This document shows positions 34,003 to 48,091 of a stretch of DNA of 64,000 nt, one piece after another. This DNA is from Gorsachius magnificus. Taxonomy: Eukaryota > Chordata > Aves > Pelecaniformes > Ardeidae. Every line of letters begins with the position of its first letter. The first letter of the stretch is position 1. The DNA lies in assembly GCA_034008185.1 (NCBI GenBank), contig CM067084.1:13039385-13103384 (forward strand), read 5' to 3'. Below the pieces are notes generated by a model, which saw nothing but the letters and a program-made list of their open reading frames with translations, did no database searches and was not told where the DNA came from. Position numbers and translations under genes: made by a program.

Positions 34003-37000
34003 CAAAGCAAAGGACCTAAAATTCAAGCCAGGACTTGAGTTTCCACTTCTCAAGCCCACAAAAACTCCTTAATTTCTAGGTGCAGCGAACATACCTTGAC
34101 AATCCTTCCGGGCATTTGTCTATCAGTTTATTGCATCGAGCAAATCCAAAGAGTCACAAGCCAAGCCTCCAGGCCACACATTGCCACACTGACTGGAGAC
34201 GTGAGGATAAAAAAGGAAGCACAGCAAGACTGAAGAGGCGAGGAAAGCCCCTAACTCTTTTGTGTGGGTGGCGTGGCATGCCATGAAAGAGTTGTTTAGA
34301 AAACTGAACTGAGTCTTCCCGGCCGAGCTGTTTGTGAGCCTCGGAAAGCAGCCCTGTAGGAAGGCAGCAGTCTGGTTTCAAATGTCAATGGAGGGCAAAA
34401 TACCTTAAACTACTTGTTTCATGTAGCTAATCTAGCACTGAAAAGTTTTGACTGGGAATTTTGTGCTCCTTTTGTAGTGTTGATAAATAGTTTAACTAGC
34501 ATTGGGGGGGGGGAGGGGTGTCTGTAAGCAATTCAAGAGCTAAGGTGTCATTGGGAATTAAACGAGAATAGTATCACGATGAAGTATACAAAAATCTCAG
34601 TGGACTGGGACAGGTTTTTCAGTTATAATGCAAACCCAGAACTCTAAGAAGACTAAAAAATTTGTTATTGTCTCTACCGCGGGTCAAAGCTTTAGTTAAA
34701 AATGGAATTACTAGGAATGTTAGGGGGAGTGTTATTTTGTAGTCAGAGACTCACATATTACTTGCTTAATTATTTTGCATTCCACTTCGTACTAGATACA
34801 AAGAAGATATTTAGAGGAAAAAATGAGAAGGAATGAAATGCACAACCAGCTGAGAAGCTTTAAAAATCAGACAAAATCCTATAAGAAATCCAAAAGCAAT
34901 TCAAATGTTATTTCTTGTATTTTTTCAGTAAAAAGCTTCCAACAAGATGTCTATGAAGTCAGCAAACAGAAATCTGGTTCCAAGAAGACTGCGGACAACG
35001 ATAGCAGTTCAGAAGGCAAATAGTTCTGAAAGTTTCCCTGTCCCAAATTTGCTGATAGCTGCCAGTCAATTTTCAGCTGGAAAAGAAAAAAAAAAAAACA
35101 CAAACCAAAAAACGCAAATGGAATTTCAGAAATCCCACCTATTTTTTCTCACCATTAAAGCTTTCTTTCACAAGGCTTGATTATTTCAGCTGAACAGTTT
35201 GACATTTTAATGATTTTTTTTTTTTTTTTTAAGTGGACAAGAATCATTAACGCCTGGTACCAAGCAAGAAAGCTCCATATGAGAGAAAGCCAATTCTTAC
35301 TGAAGGCCTGTGTATGTGAGAACATGATTGTGTTTTATACCACCTCATTTTTCATATTCAGAACCTATGCAATTATAACCTAAGCAATGCTGTATATAAA
35401 TATTATTCTTGAGTTTTCAGAGTTTGCATTTCTCATCAGCAGAATGAGACAGCAATTCTCAGAGTCACTATGTTATTGTTCCCCAGCTTTTGGATGCAAA
35501 CATCGAGATACCCCCTGGCTTTCAAGAAGTCAAGACCTCAGGGTAAATTTCCATCAAAACTGCATGTGCAGATACCTGGCACAATGGCAAGATTGCTGCC
35601 GGCTTCAGGGAATCGGGATTTTACTTGAGCTGTCTCAGGCTAGGCTGGGCATGTGAACAGAATTAATCAGCACATCTGAAAAAAATTAGGATTTCTAAAA
35701 AAAAAAAACCAAAACCAAAAACCACACACCACAATTTTCATACAATTTATACAGCATGACATATACAAGAACGAGGATCCTGGGGCATTCGCCTTATTCC
35801 TCTCTTTGGCAGGCGCTATACTTTAAGTGAATCCTATTTTTTCAATAATAATCAAAACTTCCGTTTGTTTTTTTTTTTTAAAAGAGTTAATGACACTTAT
35901 CCCAGTTCACAGGTGTGACCCACAGATTCAGCCAGTGATTTCTGTTACCAAAACAATCTATCCAAAATCTTGGAAAGGGGAATTTCAAGAACTTAAGCTA
36001 AGTTTTAATTTCCTGACCGCTCTATGGGGACATGTGGCAGATCACTTGCCTTAATCTGAACTCCAGTTCCTTATTCTCACCCTTAACAGAAGGTCACCCT
36101 TCTTTCCTGTCAGGTTTAGCAAGCTCATTTCCCTCCTGTTGCATACAACTTAGACTAGATGGAGCATACATTCAAAGCTATTTGATTTTTCTGAAACAGA
36201 AAACTACGCTCTTACCCAAGAATAATTGTAATGGGATTTTTAGTTCCCTTCTCATTCTTCTCTCGATTGCCAGATGCAGCAACAGTTGCATCTATGGATT
36301 TCTCTTTTGGTTCATTTAATATAGCTTTTTTTGTCTGGAGACCAAACAAGTCTTGGCTGCGGCCTCTTGCAGGTCATGAACATGATAAGGTCAGGCTCCA
36401 GTCAATAAACTGCCGGGTGGTTAGGGCTGCTTTAGCATCAGCAGCAATGGCACAACACGTGCATTGAGAGAGATGGACAGAAGCATCTCAATTAAGTGTT
36501 GAAGTGGTGACAGTTTTTCACAAGAAGGGATTAAACTGCAGAAAAGCAAAAGCACATGTGTGCGGAAATGCTTCACTGGTGAGTGGTGGTCAATCATCCG
36601 TGCTGTCATCGTAATTTAGCATTGAAATGCAGCCTATGGATCCTACAGGGAATCATTTTATTGGCATCTAAATGCACACACTATGTCTTCTTGAAGTATT
36701 AAAAACTCCATCAGAAAGGGCACTCGTATGGAGCACCGCCAAGGCGCCTCAGCAGTTTGTACCAGTGCAGCTCCATATATTATTCCCACATTTCAATAGA
36801 GAGGAGCATCTTAGTGCTGAGGTCAGCCTCTGGTTCTTCTTTGAAAGCAAAGTTCCTCTTTTCCACATTCCAATGCATTCTTCAGAGATGCTGCCTATTC
36901 AAACATAATAATTTTACCATGTATTGTGATATTTAGTAAGAAGATTATGAAGCAAATGTACAGTAGAGGCATGCGGTGCGAGGGCATGATGAGAGGGCAT

Positions 37001-40000
37001 CTCTCTCTCATCTATTCTAGACTTAAATTTTTGTGCCAAACAGCTACCATGTCAAAAATCTGCCCTCTTCCCCCTCGCCACATTTGCAGGGAGTGACAGG
37101 TTATCCAGAGCCTTGGAAGTCAAGTCTCCAGGACAACAAAAAGTATATGCTTCACATATAAGCTTACAGCCAACGGCCTAACCCCCTTTGTATATAATGC
37201 ACCAGTTCTAGCCCATGTCCCTCCCATATTTACTCTAGCCCAAAGATTCAGAGAGAAAGCTCTTCTACCAAACGCCTCCGCTCTTATTGTAGGCTCTGTT
37301 ACAACAAAATGGACACTAACTAGAGTGTTTTATTCTTCTTTGTTATTATCTGGCTTGCACTTCAAGGAGAAGAGTTGAGAAGACTGCATAAGAGCACACC
37401 TGGAGGACTCCTGCCTTAAAATAAATTGATAGAAGCAGGATTGCTCCCACTCTTCCAGAAGGTCCAGGCCTCTCGCTGTAGGGAGGGTGGCAGAGAGGGG
37501 TTCAATGGGACTCAAGACTCCCACTTCTCTCTCTCACACACACACTGCTGAAATCAGAGCCCATACATAGAGTAGCAAATGTATATAGACAGCTGTCTAT
37601 AGCAAAGGCAAATCCTGCCCACTGCCTGACCTGTCACACACAGAAGGGACCTTCCCCTTAAGTATACAACCCTAAGTGTATGGGTATCTCCATTACAGGG
37701 TACCCCATTGGCTTTATGAGTCAAAGTACAAATTGTACGCGAGTAAAAACAGTGCATGAAGTTAACTATGGTCGTTTTGAAGTAGCACACTAGCTCCCTG
37801 TAAAAGGTACTCCTTCTGCATACAGAAGGCTTGGAGAGGGAGCACAGAAAGATGCTGCGCCGTAAATCAGGTGAACACTTACTGCAGAATAGGTCAAAGT
37901 ACTACAGAAATTTAAGTCAGGGGAAAATTGACCTGCTCCTGTATCAATTTTTATTCAGGTTACACAGTGCGGGCTTTTATTTATTCTTCATTTAAACAAA
38001 AAATTGGAATAAATGTTTATCTGGACAGCAGTATAGTCTAAGCAGAGAGATCATGCTAATCATCTGAGTATATTTTTTATTAATAATTAATTAACTTCAA
38101 TTTATTAAACCCTTTCAGAGAAACTAGGGAAAATATCCCAATTCGGTTTTCTGAAAACAACATAGATTTAAAGGCACCTCCTCAGACATACAGTAATGAG
38201 TTTGGTACCTGAGGGATATCTTGCCATTAGTTGTTGCTTTCTTTTCATTTTTCATCTTTATTTCTCATCTTTTCTCCCACTTAAAGCACAACTCTCTAAA
38301 TTCTGAGCTAAAGTAGGAGCTATTCAGAATTTCCTCTTATTTTTCTGTATGCCTCCATGCCCCTTTCCAGGGGGCAATGGATGCCCAAATCTCGGTGAAC
38401 CTCCAAGTAATAATGCAGGATTCACTCTCTGATCCAGGTACCCATCATTATCCCAGATAGCTCTGGTAAGCCTGCACCAAGCAAAGCAGTTTAATCCAGA
38501 GCTTTTTATCTCCCTGCCTTGCCCCTCTGGCTAGGCCAGCCTTGCACGCAGGAGGACTTCACCAGCCAGCTGAGCCAGCCTCCTGTGTCCACAGCAGCAC
38601 TCCACCAAGCAGAGAGCTCAGTGAGGAAAGAGCAGGTACCAGATTGCCTTCTGGCATTGGTGCCATTTCTTAAGCTAGCCTGGGGGCTGCCACATTGGCT
38701 TCCCCCAGCACAGAGTCAACTCAACTCAGGGCACAAGGACAGGAATTTCTAGTTTTCTCTAGACAACACAGCAAGAACGAGCAATAGCAATTACTATTAC
38801 TAAAGGAACTGCTTTATTACCGGTAATTTGGGAGTAATTCCACTGATTCTCCCCTTCAACCGGTCCTCCCCTTCCAAATGGGAAAGGCTTCATTGCTCAT
38901 TTATCATCAAGGAAGAACAGAAGAGGCACTAACAGTCAGAATACCAAAAAGTGCCAACAGTTCCTGTTAGCCAGAGTAGGGAGTTTTTTGATGGGCTCTC
39001 CTCTTTGTGCAGACAGCCTTGCTAATCTTCACAGAATGGAGGATATCACCATGAAGCACAGTGCAAAGGACCGAAAGGTCAAAGTAGTAAAGAATTTTAT
39101 TTTATACAATGTATTTCACATTATATTTCTAATATTGCTTCTCCTGACAAAAGCTATTCTGAACACACTGGGCGGCAAAATAGAAATTCAACCTCCTGAC
39201 AATTATTCTGTCAGAGAACTGGAAATGAGAAACGATGCTCTGAGCCACTGTCCATCTTCCTAACTCTCCCTTCATCTTCCCATGAAGGGTACAAAGTCCA
39301 GTTTTCCTGGAACAGTTCCCTTTCCTCAGCTGCTGCGTAGCACACACATACAACCATGTATTTGGGAACCTACGCACCAACACAGTGGAGACACTGTGAT
39401 GGATTAGTCTCTCCAAGATTTGGCAGAGCTTTTTACACACCCTGTTATAATTTTATCTTGTGAGTTTATCCTACCCCAGCCTTATCTATCCAGATGTACA
39501 AAATCCACCTCTCTAAGCTTCAAGATCTCCTAAGAAGTGAATTCATCTTGTTCAATCTGAAAATGAAGTAATCTTCCCACTCCAAACAGTCCACTGTATC
39601 ATCTGCTTAGTCGGTACATTTTCTTTGGATTTAAACAAACAATACAAATGCAATTTTCAGTCCTTTAGGGTAAAGACTGAAGCTAAAACTCCTCCCCTCG
39701 CATACCCCAGGGGCAGAACTTCTTCTATTGCCTCTTATGCTACACTGAGCGTAACATACACTCAAATAACATGAAACCACAGTATGTCTTGTCAGAAAGA
39801 AAACTGCCAACTCCTTGGGGTAAAAGACCCATACATTTTTATTTCCTCTCACATGGCCTTTCATTTACTTCCTCTCCACTTCTGATAACTACTGACTTGG
39901 GCAGGTGGAGAGAAGACAGAAAGGTGGGAAGAAAAGCGAAGAACTGTGACAACCTCTGGTTTGAAAATTTTTCTTCTCTTTTCTTCTTTCTTTAGCAGTA

Positions 40001-42678
40001 AAATTTTGCATCAGTTTTCTTGCATTCCATAACTGTAGCCATCACTGACTTAGTTTGTAAGGGGAAATTGTCAGAGTATGCAAAAGTGATTCCAAAAGTA
40101 AAAAGCAGGAATGCTTCAGCCTCTATATTCTGGATTTTCATATGTCTGTTGGCAGTTTCTGTAATTGAAGCAGCAGATTCAAAACTCAGCACCACAAAAT
40201 ATAAAATGAGGTGTAATGGTACAAAAGTTTACTGGGTTAAAAGGAAATCTGCAACTATTTTGTTCAGCAAATAAAGCCTGAAAGTTAAAAAAAAAAATAA
40301 ATCTGGGAACAAAACCAAATATGCATCTGTTCATTTTTTCCTTGAAAATAAATATCCAGGTGCTATCAGCTAGGGAGTGAACATTCTGGCACACTGGGGA
40401 GTATGCAAGCATGAATGAAGGGACTTTTGGCTCCTTTCTCTGCAACCCATTGACAGGCTACTCTGTGCGTATTTTAACAGAGCCTAGGGATTATACGCCC
40501 TTGCCCCCGTTCAGATATGAAAAGAGCCAGCCATACCTGAGGCATTGCTATAAGGACTGCAAGACAGAAACAGCAGCCAAAATGGCAAGCAGGCCCCCGT
40601 ACCACTCCAGCATGATCAGTGCAGAAGGGAAAAAAAAAAAACCACCCAACTATTTCAGTGATCACCTTGTAGCGTAGCCTAAAAACTTTAGGTTCAGAAT
40701 CTGCCCCCGATTAAACACTGAGCTCTTGGCAATATCTATCACCTTAAGAAAACAACACTTCTTTCCTCCAGACCAGACAGATGTGCAGATTAAACCTCTC
40801 AGTTACCAAAATCTCCTTCCTACCTAGCTGCCAGCTAAACCAGTCAGCTTTGCATGATAACATGATAACATGAAGTGCAATACATTATCGCTGGTATATA
40901 AAATTAAGACGCTCTTACAGTTATGCTCAGTACTTAACTTTATCTGCATTTTTCCTTTTCGAAATTACAGAAATGTGTTTTTGGGCCAATATTCTTTTTC
41001 ATGCTTTTTCTTTTTTTTAAAAAAATATATTTCTTTCGTTTTATAATGCTCAATTAGACAGCTAATTATGTTGAAAATGCAGTTGTGTGCATAAATTGAT
41101 GGCCACTCCCCCAGCCTGCCTGGCTGCTTCCATTTATATATTGCCCCTTTATAAGTTTTATCTTTCCAATATCACCTGGCGGAAGGTTTATATAAGTGCA
41201 GTCATACACTGGTTTACTGTTACTTCATTTAAAAAAAAAATCATTTCAAATACAATTCAACTTTCACTCTGAGCTTTACTACCTGTCATCAGAATTTTAG
41301 TGGCAGTAGGATCTGTGGACCAGGTTCTCAGGCTTCTCAGAGTCACATTCCCAGAGGGTTATCCTTCTGTTTATGATGTCTCACTTTCCAGGATGCTTTC
41401 TAAATCACTCTCACTGCATCCTTTGACAAGGAAAAAATAAAATTTCTTTTAATTTTACACGCACATGTGAATTTTACGCATGACCTTTTGAGTTAACAAA
41501 GAAGCTGTGCATGAAACCATAACTGACACACTTATATTTATAAAACACAGTATTAAAATTGCCATTGCACTCATTAATACTAGCTAGGACCCGGAAATCA
41601 AGGAGGAGGAAGAGTCTGTCAGCATCAATTAATCAAAGTTTGATTTAAGGATACGACCTTGGTATGACAAAATATATCCTCATACATATTCATGACATCT
41701 CACCCCACAATCATCATACAAAATAGATCTTTTCAGATATATTCTCTATGTTGCACCCTTCAGTCAGTTTCTATAGGTTTATTGGCAACCAGCCTAACTG
41801 AAGCATTTATACATGGCAAAATCCAGGCTCTCATAATTGATGAAATCTGTGAAGAGCTAAATTGTTTGGTCTTTCCAGGCAGTTACATATCTCATTCCTT
41901 ACAATATGAAAGGAATCATCAGTGAAGTTCGTTGGTAGCACAGTGTTAAAAATGTAGGCAAAATAAAGACAGTATGATACCACCAAAGAGATAAAAATAA
42001 ACTCCACTTGAGCTCAGCCTACAGAAGCATTTCAGGCAGTCAGCTATTCTTTTTAGTTCTTATGCTTAGATAATACAGAAAAATTAATGAGGGGAAAAAA
42101 ACACCCAAGCCTGACCATTTTCTTTCATTTCTAGCTTTTGAGTCTTTCTTCTGAGTTGTCAAAGGTAAAAGTTTTATTTCAAGGTCTAAAACCATTGTCA
42201 TACAGTTCCTCCACACTGTCAGGCCATATGAGCCATAATTATTTGTGAAAGTGTTCTCAGTCAGCCCATATGTCCTGATAATCCATTTAAGATACCTCCC
42301 AGTTAAGAAAAAACAACTGAAATAACCCTGTGTCTGTAGCTCTGGGCATATATGGTAGTAAAATCCAGCTCCTTGAGCCATCTAAAATTAATCTGGATAA
42401 GTACTGCAAATGACAACGTATGAACCCACTCCAGCTTTGACAACACAAGAGACAAAATGATCTATTGTACTACTTTTTTAAAAAAAAAATTATTACCTCT
42501 ATGGTTATTCAAGAGGGAAAGCCTTCATAATTATGCTCTGCTTTGTCCTTTCAGGGCTTCTGGTAGCTCCTCTGAAACATCTCGACAACTGAAATCAGGG
42601 GATTCCAGGGTATGTTTCTATGGCACATGCTACAAATTATTAAATTCCAATTTGAAACTAAAAATTCTGTTAGGTCTC

Positions 42679-43645
42679 TGTGCTGGGTTGACCCTGGCTG
42701 CGACGCCAGGTGCCCACCAAAGCCGCTCTGTCACTGCCCTCCTCAGCTGGGCAGGGGGAGATCACTCACCAACTGCTGTCACAGGCTAAGCAGGCTCAAC
42801 TTAGGGAAAACAGTTTAATTTGTGGCCAATCAAATCAGAGTGGGGCAATGAGAAATAAAATCTAAATCTTAAAACACCTTTCCCCCACCCCTCCCTTCTT
42901 CCCAGGCTTAACCTTACTCCCGATTTTCCCAATTTTTCTCTCCCTCCTCCCGGCCAGCAGTGCAGGGGAATAGGGTTGGGGTCAGTCCGTCACACGCTGT
43001 CTCTGCCGCTCCTTCCTCCTCAGGGGAGACTCCTCACACTCTGCCCCTGCTCCAGCCTGGGGTCCCTCCCACAGCAGTCAGTCCTCCATGAACAGCTCCA
43101 GCATGGGTCCTTCCCATGGGCTGCAGCTCTTCTCGATCTGATGCAGCGTGGGTCCCTCCCATGGGGTGCAGTCCCTCAGGAGCAGACAGCTCCAGCGTGA
43201 GTCCCCTTGCAGGGTCACCAGCCCTGCCAGCAAACCTGCCCCAGCCTGGGCTCCTCTCCCCATGGGGCCACAGGTCCTGCCAGGAGCCTGCTCCAGCTTG
43301 GGCTTCCCAGGGGCCCCTTCGGGCACCCCCTGCTCCAGCGTGGGGCCCTCCCTGGGCTGCAGGTGGGGATCTGCTCCCCCATGGGCCTCCCTCCGCCCCG
43401 GCTCAGGGGTTCCTCGCACATCTCGCTCATCCCACCACTGCTGTTTCCACAGAATTTTTCCCCCCTTCTTAACTATGTTATCCCAGAGGTGCTACCCCCA
43501 TCCCTGATGGGCTCGGCCTTGGCCAGCATTGTGTCCATCTTGGAGCCGGCTGGCGTTGGCTCTGTCTGACACAGGGGAAGCTTCCGGCATCTTCTCACAG
43601 AAGCCACCCCCTGCAGCCCCCCCCCCACTACCAAAAGCTTGCCAC
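42679..43645 (-). mobile_element. Avian endogenous retrovirus LTR, solo-like
   Basis: The left end reads TGTGCTGGGTTGACC, so the element would end in ...CAGCACA on the minus strand. The body matches a widespread avian LTR that I recall, including GCCAATCAAATCAGAGT, TCTGCCGCTCCTTCCTCCTC and the stretch GGCTCGGCCTTGGCCAGC. Its middle, about 43040-43370, is a degenerate array of units of the form GCTCCAGCNTGGGTCCCTCCCATGGGCTGC (N variable). The right end stops at GTGGCAAGC (minus strand), apparently short of the usual terminus. No internal retroviral genes or second LTR flank it. TCTC sits immediately outside both ends and may be a remnant target duplication. I cannot name the family with certainty. 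Confidence 0.85.
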
Positions 43646-46152
43646 TCTCTTTTCAAAAATGGCATTAAAATCCACAGATTGATTTCCAGTGTGTCATTTT
43701 GAACCACTAGTCAAAGTACAACAGACTGTTCAAAATACACAGAAGGTGGGTTAGTATTTATCATTTGGTCCTAGGTCTCTGAGCAGTGCCAGCCTGCCAG
43801 CCCACAGAGTCCAAGTGACACTGAGAGGGGCCAGAAACTGCTTAAAGAGTTTTAAAGGTTCTTATGACTGTCACTAAGCTCGCTGCTCCACAACAGATTG
43901 AAAAATGCGAGAGGTTTTCCAGCTGAAGTCACGTGTGTGTTAAAGAGGATTAACATGAACAGCCAACTAGCAAATGCCAGTTTCTTTCTTTCCATTTTTT
44001 TTAATCCTCCTTTCTTTCTATCCTGCAATAAAACCTTTTTTTTTTTTTTGCCTCCTATTCTATATATTTCCCCCTTTTGGAATAACGCATAAAGGAAGCT
44101 GGAAGTCATTTAACAGATGCATCTAGCACAGCGGAATTCTGTGCTACAGACTATGAGGATGCAGGCTGCATAGTAAATCTCACTCGAAGCAGAGAGCATT
44201 AAATCACAGAACCACTGGAACAACTCAGGGTCACAACTGTTCATTTACACAATTCAGATGTTGCATGCTTATCTCTGCATTCTCTCCCGTCCCCCAGTGT
44301 GTGTATCAACAAAACCCGTTCAGTCAGAAAAACACCTTTGGGTTAGCATCCAAAGCCATTGCAAATAGAAATAAAATAGAAATGCTTTGGATGAATCACA
44401 CTAAAAGGCAGCCTTCAGAGAGACACCCTCACTAAGGCAGAACGCAACACCGCTGGTTTTGGATGTTGTGCAGCCTCATCCCATCAGCTGGCCAGCTTTC
44501 ACCTTCGTCTACATCTCCAAAATATTAATGACATCAGAGCTTGGCCCACCTCTGGAATTACTGTTCACACACAGTAGGTCGGCTGAGTATGGCAAGAAAC
44601 TTGGAGAAACAAACATTGTAACTAACAGATCTCACCGTTTTTCCAGGTTTTAATAGTTTAGTCAATTAGTTGTATACTTCATCTTGAAGCCTTGCCATGA
44701 TAACCTGATGTGTTCCTTTGGTGCACTCTCAACTAAAAGTTAAGGGAAAGAAAAAATACAAAGGTTTTTTTCTAGAGGAAAAAAAAAGCAAGGCCAGAAG
44801 CCTGTGGTTCATACTGAGGCAGTATTATTCACCTTTCTCTTCGAGGAACATTTCTTTTCACAACAAAGAAGTAATTTCTGGTTACTTTGGCCTGGCAAAT
44901 TGGGTTCCCCAGCAAACTCCATCCACCTGCAAGCCATGAAGAGTTGACTACAGACACAGTTTCAAGATTTCTCAACACAAAAGTTGCATCTGAATAATCA
45001 CTCTTAATTGCCAGAAGATATCTCCACCATGAATTTGCATAAGTCCTTTTCAGACATACTTCAACTCTGGAGAAAAAAAAAAAAGATGTTTTCTTTATTT
45101 TTGCTTGAAATTTTTTCTTTTGGTTCAGATGATCCACTCACATTAAAAAAAAACAAAAAAAAGTAAAAAAACATGCTGTGCTCTTTAAATTCCTTGCTAT
45201 AAGTTTAGAGGGAAGTTATCCAGGATGTATTTTTCAACAAATTTAAGGAAACACATGAAAAAAAGAAAAAACCTCCAACAAATCTTGATTTTCACTAATT
45301 TCTATCATAAGATTTTTTTTTTCCATTAACACTGTTGAATATCATTCACAAAGCAGTTTGACATCTGTACACACTTAAACTATGAATGTCTCAACATTTC
45401 CCTTTTAAATTCCTCAGAAAGTTATGGTCAGATTTAAATTCCAAAGATGAGGAAGATAAATTTCTGAATGGGACCTCTGAGAGACAGATTATAGCACATT
45501 GTAACTATTGCATTAAGTTTTCTCCAGGTGGAAAAAAGCCAAAGGTAAAGGAGACCCCTGGGTCTCTTACACTATTCATTTAGGTCAGAAACCTTTGTAG
45601 TGCTTAAATATTTCAAACTAATTCCCACAGAAAAACCTCAAACAAGTTGTATTTCACTTTTTTAAGTAGAACTCTCTCAAAGTAAAAAGTTGGCTGAGCC
45701 AATCTGAGCCATAGATGTGAAGAAATGGTACGTTAGTGCAGTGAGAGATGGAGCTTACTATATTTAAACCAACAGACAAGCGCTTTACTGCAAAATCTTC
45801 CTCTCATGCCCTTTTGCAAGTGAACTTGGGCCAACTCTACTCTCAGATACAGCTCCAAACATGAAGTAATTTGGATGTCAGAATAAAACAAGCAGGATTT
45901 TTTCCACCATAGTTGTTTCATTTCTTATAATTCATATATTCTTCATTCAATTGCCTTACGCCAGAGAGTCTATCTATATTTCACACCTTAATGAATACAT
46001 ATTTCCCTTCAAGAGATACTTGTTTGCTGTGTTTCAGGCATTAACTATTTAAATGGCATTCAGTTCTCACAAAGATCTTAAACTCCTGCTTATTCAGGTA
46101 GAGTTTTCTAGGCATAAAAAGCACTGATTCAGCAGATTATCAGACATAGATA
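43646..46152. other. Intergenic DNA between LTR and CR1
   Basis: AT-rich sequence with T and A runs near 44036-44049 and 45070-45083. I see no gene or further repeat. Confidence 0.6.
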
Positions 46153-46676
46153 TATAGAATCATTTAGGTTGGAAAAGACCTTTAAGATCATCAAGTCCAA
46201 CTACTAACCTAACCCTGCCATCCCACCACTAAACCATGTCCCTAAGCACCTCGTCTGCCCGGCTTTTAAATACCTCCAGGGATGGGGACTCCACCACATC
46301 CCTGGGCAGCCCCTTCCAGTGCCTGACAACCCTTTCCATGAAAAACCTTTTCCTCATGTCCAACCTAAACGTTCCCTGGCACAACTTCAGACCATTTCCC
46401 CTTGTTCTATCACCCATTACCAGGGAGAAGAGGCCGACCCCCACCTCCCTCCCCCCTCCTGTCAGGCAGTTGCAGAGGGCGATCAGGTCTCCCCTCAGCC
46501 TCCTCTTCTCCAGGCTGAACACCCCCAGCTCCCTCAGCCGCTCCCCATCAGCCTTGTGCTCCAGACCCCTCACCAGCTTCCTTGCTTTCCTCTGGACATG
46601 TTCCAGCAATGCAATGTCTTTCCTGTAGTGAGGGGCCCAAAACTGAACACAGGATTCAAGGTGCAGCCTCACCAGC
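46153..46676 (-). mobile_element. CR1 LINE fragment with intact C-terminal ORF2 reading frame
   Basis: The 3' end is ATAGAATCATTTAGG at 46153 and the truncated 5' side ends near GCAGCCTCACCAG. On the minus strand a 150-codon frame (46229-46681) reads through without a stop: it includes [40 protein letters not shown] and [19 protein letters not shown]. These are the last part of the CR1 reverse-transcriptase protein. It has no endonuclease or catalytic domain and cannot move on its own. The open frame and close likeness to the 20.3-kb copy suggest a fairly young subfamily. Confidence 0.95.
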
Positions 46677-47919
46677 CACAAACTTTTTCAATGTATATCC
46701 AATAGAAAATTAAAAAAAAAAAAAAAAAGTGCAAGCATTCGGACAGATTTCATGGGTCAAAGTAAGTTCAGTAGATCCTCATTTTGAAGCAAATAACATT
46801 TGTACACTGAAACTGGTAACTCTAACTCCAGTATGGCGGTTACATGTGAAAAACTGAGACACCAAATAAAAAGGAAGAAAAATTCATCTTCACGTTCTCT
46901 TGGGAGGAGACGGGGATGAAGGTGCATAAGCAGCATCTTGCATCCAGTTGTTGAAAGAAACACGTGCTGGCTGCATGACAAGCTCTGTCATGAACCATCA
47001 AGAAAATGCTGAACCTTATAATATAAACCACCTCCACTGCAAAAGTACCTCTACCAGCTGGCAGTAGTAATCAGGAACAGAGTAAATTTGTCTATCATAC
47101 TGCAAAAGCTGCATGAAAGAAAAAGGGAAGTGATCGTTATGTTTACTTTCCACACAGCAGTGCAGAAAGAAATGCATGGCCAAGCCTATGTGATTTAACT
47201 ACGCTTATTCCCGAATCTCACCCAATGCAATAATCACTGACTAATCCCAGCATGTAACTGCAGAGATGTTAATGGTACCCACCATTTCATTTTTACATGG
47301 CTATCAAACAATTTGTTTTGTTTTAACTAGAAAGCAGTCCACCCTCCTCTGTCTGTTGCATTCAGTATACCTATTATTAATATGTAATTTGCTTCTATTG
47401 CTTTTTTCCTAACTTTCATCATAACCTTGTGCTTGTGGCATCACTGTTTGCTGCAAAAATCGTTATGGATTACTGAATTATAAACAGCAAAATAGGCTTA
47501 TTTTAGAGTACATGTCAGGTTTTCTAATGTAAAATTCTGGTAATTTTCTCAAAACTTCCCCCATGTGAGTAACAAACAAGAGGGAATTTTTCACCCTGCT
47601 TTTAAAATGAGGAAAATAATTTGTAGCCTCCAGATGACTGTGGACGATGGGAGGATCCTGGGACTTCTGTTTTCACCACCTGCCACTTCCCCTTTCTCGT
47701 ATTCGCAGCTAACATCACAAGCCCCACAGCCTACCCAGTCACTCCTACGCTTTAATCTGCTAAGTAGTCCCACGTATTTCAGTAAGATTTAGGCTGCAAA
47801 CCCTTTAAGGCAGGGATTGGGTCTTTAATTTACAAATGTAAACCAACCTACACAACAGAAATTCCTCAGACCACACTGTACACAGGCACACACAGGCATC
47901 TTCTCACCCCAGGTATTCA
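46677..47919. other. Intergenic DNA between two CR1 fragments
   Basis: It contains an A run near 46711-46728 just beyond the CR1 at 46.2 kb and otherwise unique AT-rich sequence. No gene recognised. Confidence 0.6.
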
Positions 47920-48091
47920 CAGAATCATAGAATCGTTTAGGTTGGAAAAGACCTTTCAGATCATCAAGTCCAACCGTTAACCTAACCCTGCCATCCCACC
48001 TCCAAACGATGTCCCTAAGTACCTCATCTACCCTTCTTTTCAATACCTCCAGGGATGGGGACTTGACCACTTCCCTGGGCAGCCCATTCCA
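47920..48091 (-). mobile_element. Short CR1 fragment flanked by a 9-bp direct repeat
   Basis: About 170 bases of CR1 3' end, reading ACAGAATCATAGAATCG then TTAGGTTGGAAAAGACC, and stopping at GCAGCCCATTCCA. The nine bases AGGTATTCA occur directly before (47911-47919) and directly after (48092-48100) the element, as a target-site duplication would. Confidence 0.93.

Larger units (their letters stand above)
30663..42678. other. Upstream intergenic DNA, no gene recognised
   Basis: The proximal part (to about 31400) is the extended SLC7A11 upstream region, with CpGs around 31140-31330 and a GC-richer block at about 31930-32290. Beyond that it is AT-rich with short homopolymers, including T runs at 30668-30681 and 35214-35230. 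No splice-bounded peptide of a known family and no CR1 was seen. Confidence 0.6.

Noticed and set aside
43078..43569. Several overlapping open frames of 113-120 codons on both strands
   Set aside because: They lie inside the GC-rich repeat array of the LTR and are open on both strands because of low-complexity composition. No protein family is visible.
46229..46681. 150-codon minus-strand open frame as a possible host gene
   Set aside because: It is the C-terminal end of the CR1 reverse-transcriptase ORF inside a 5'-truncated element.
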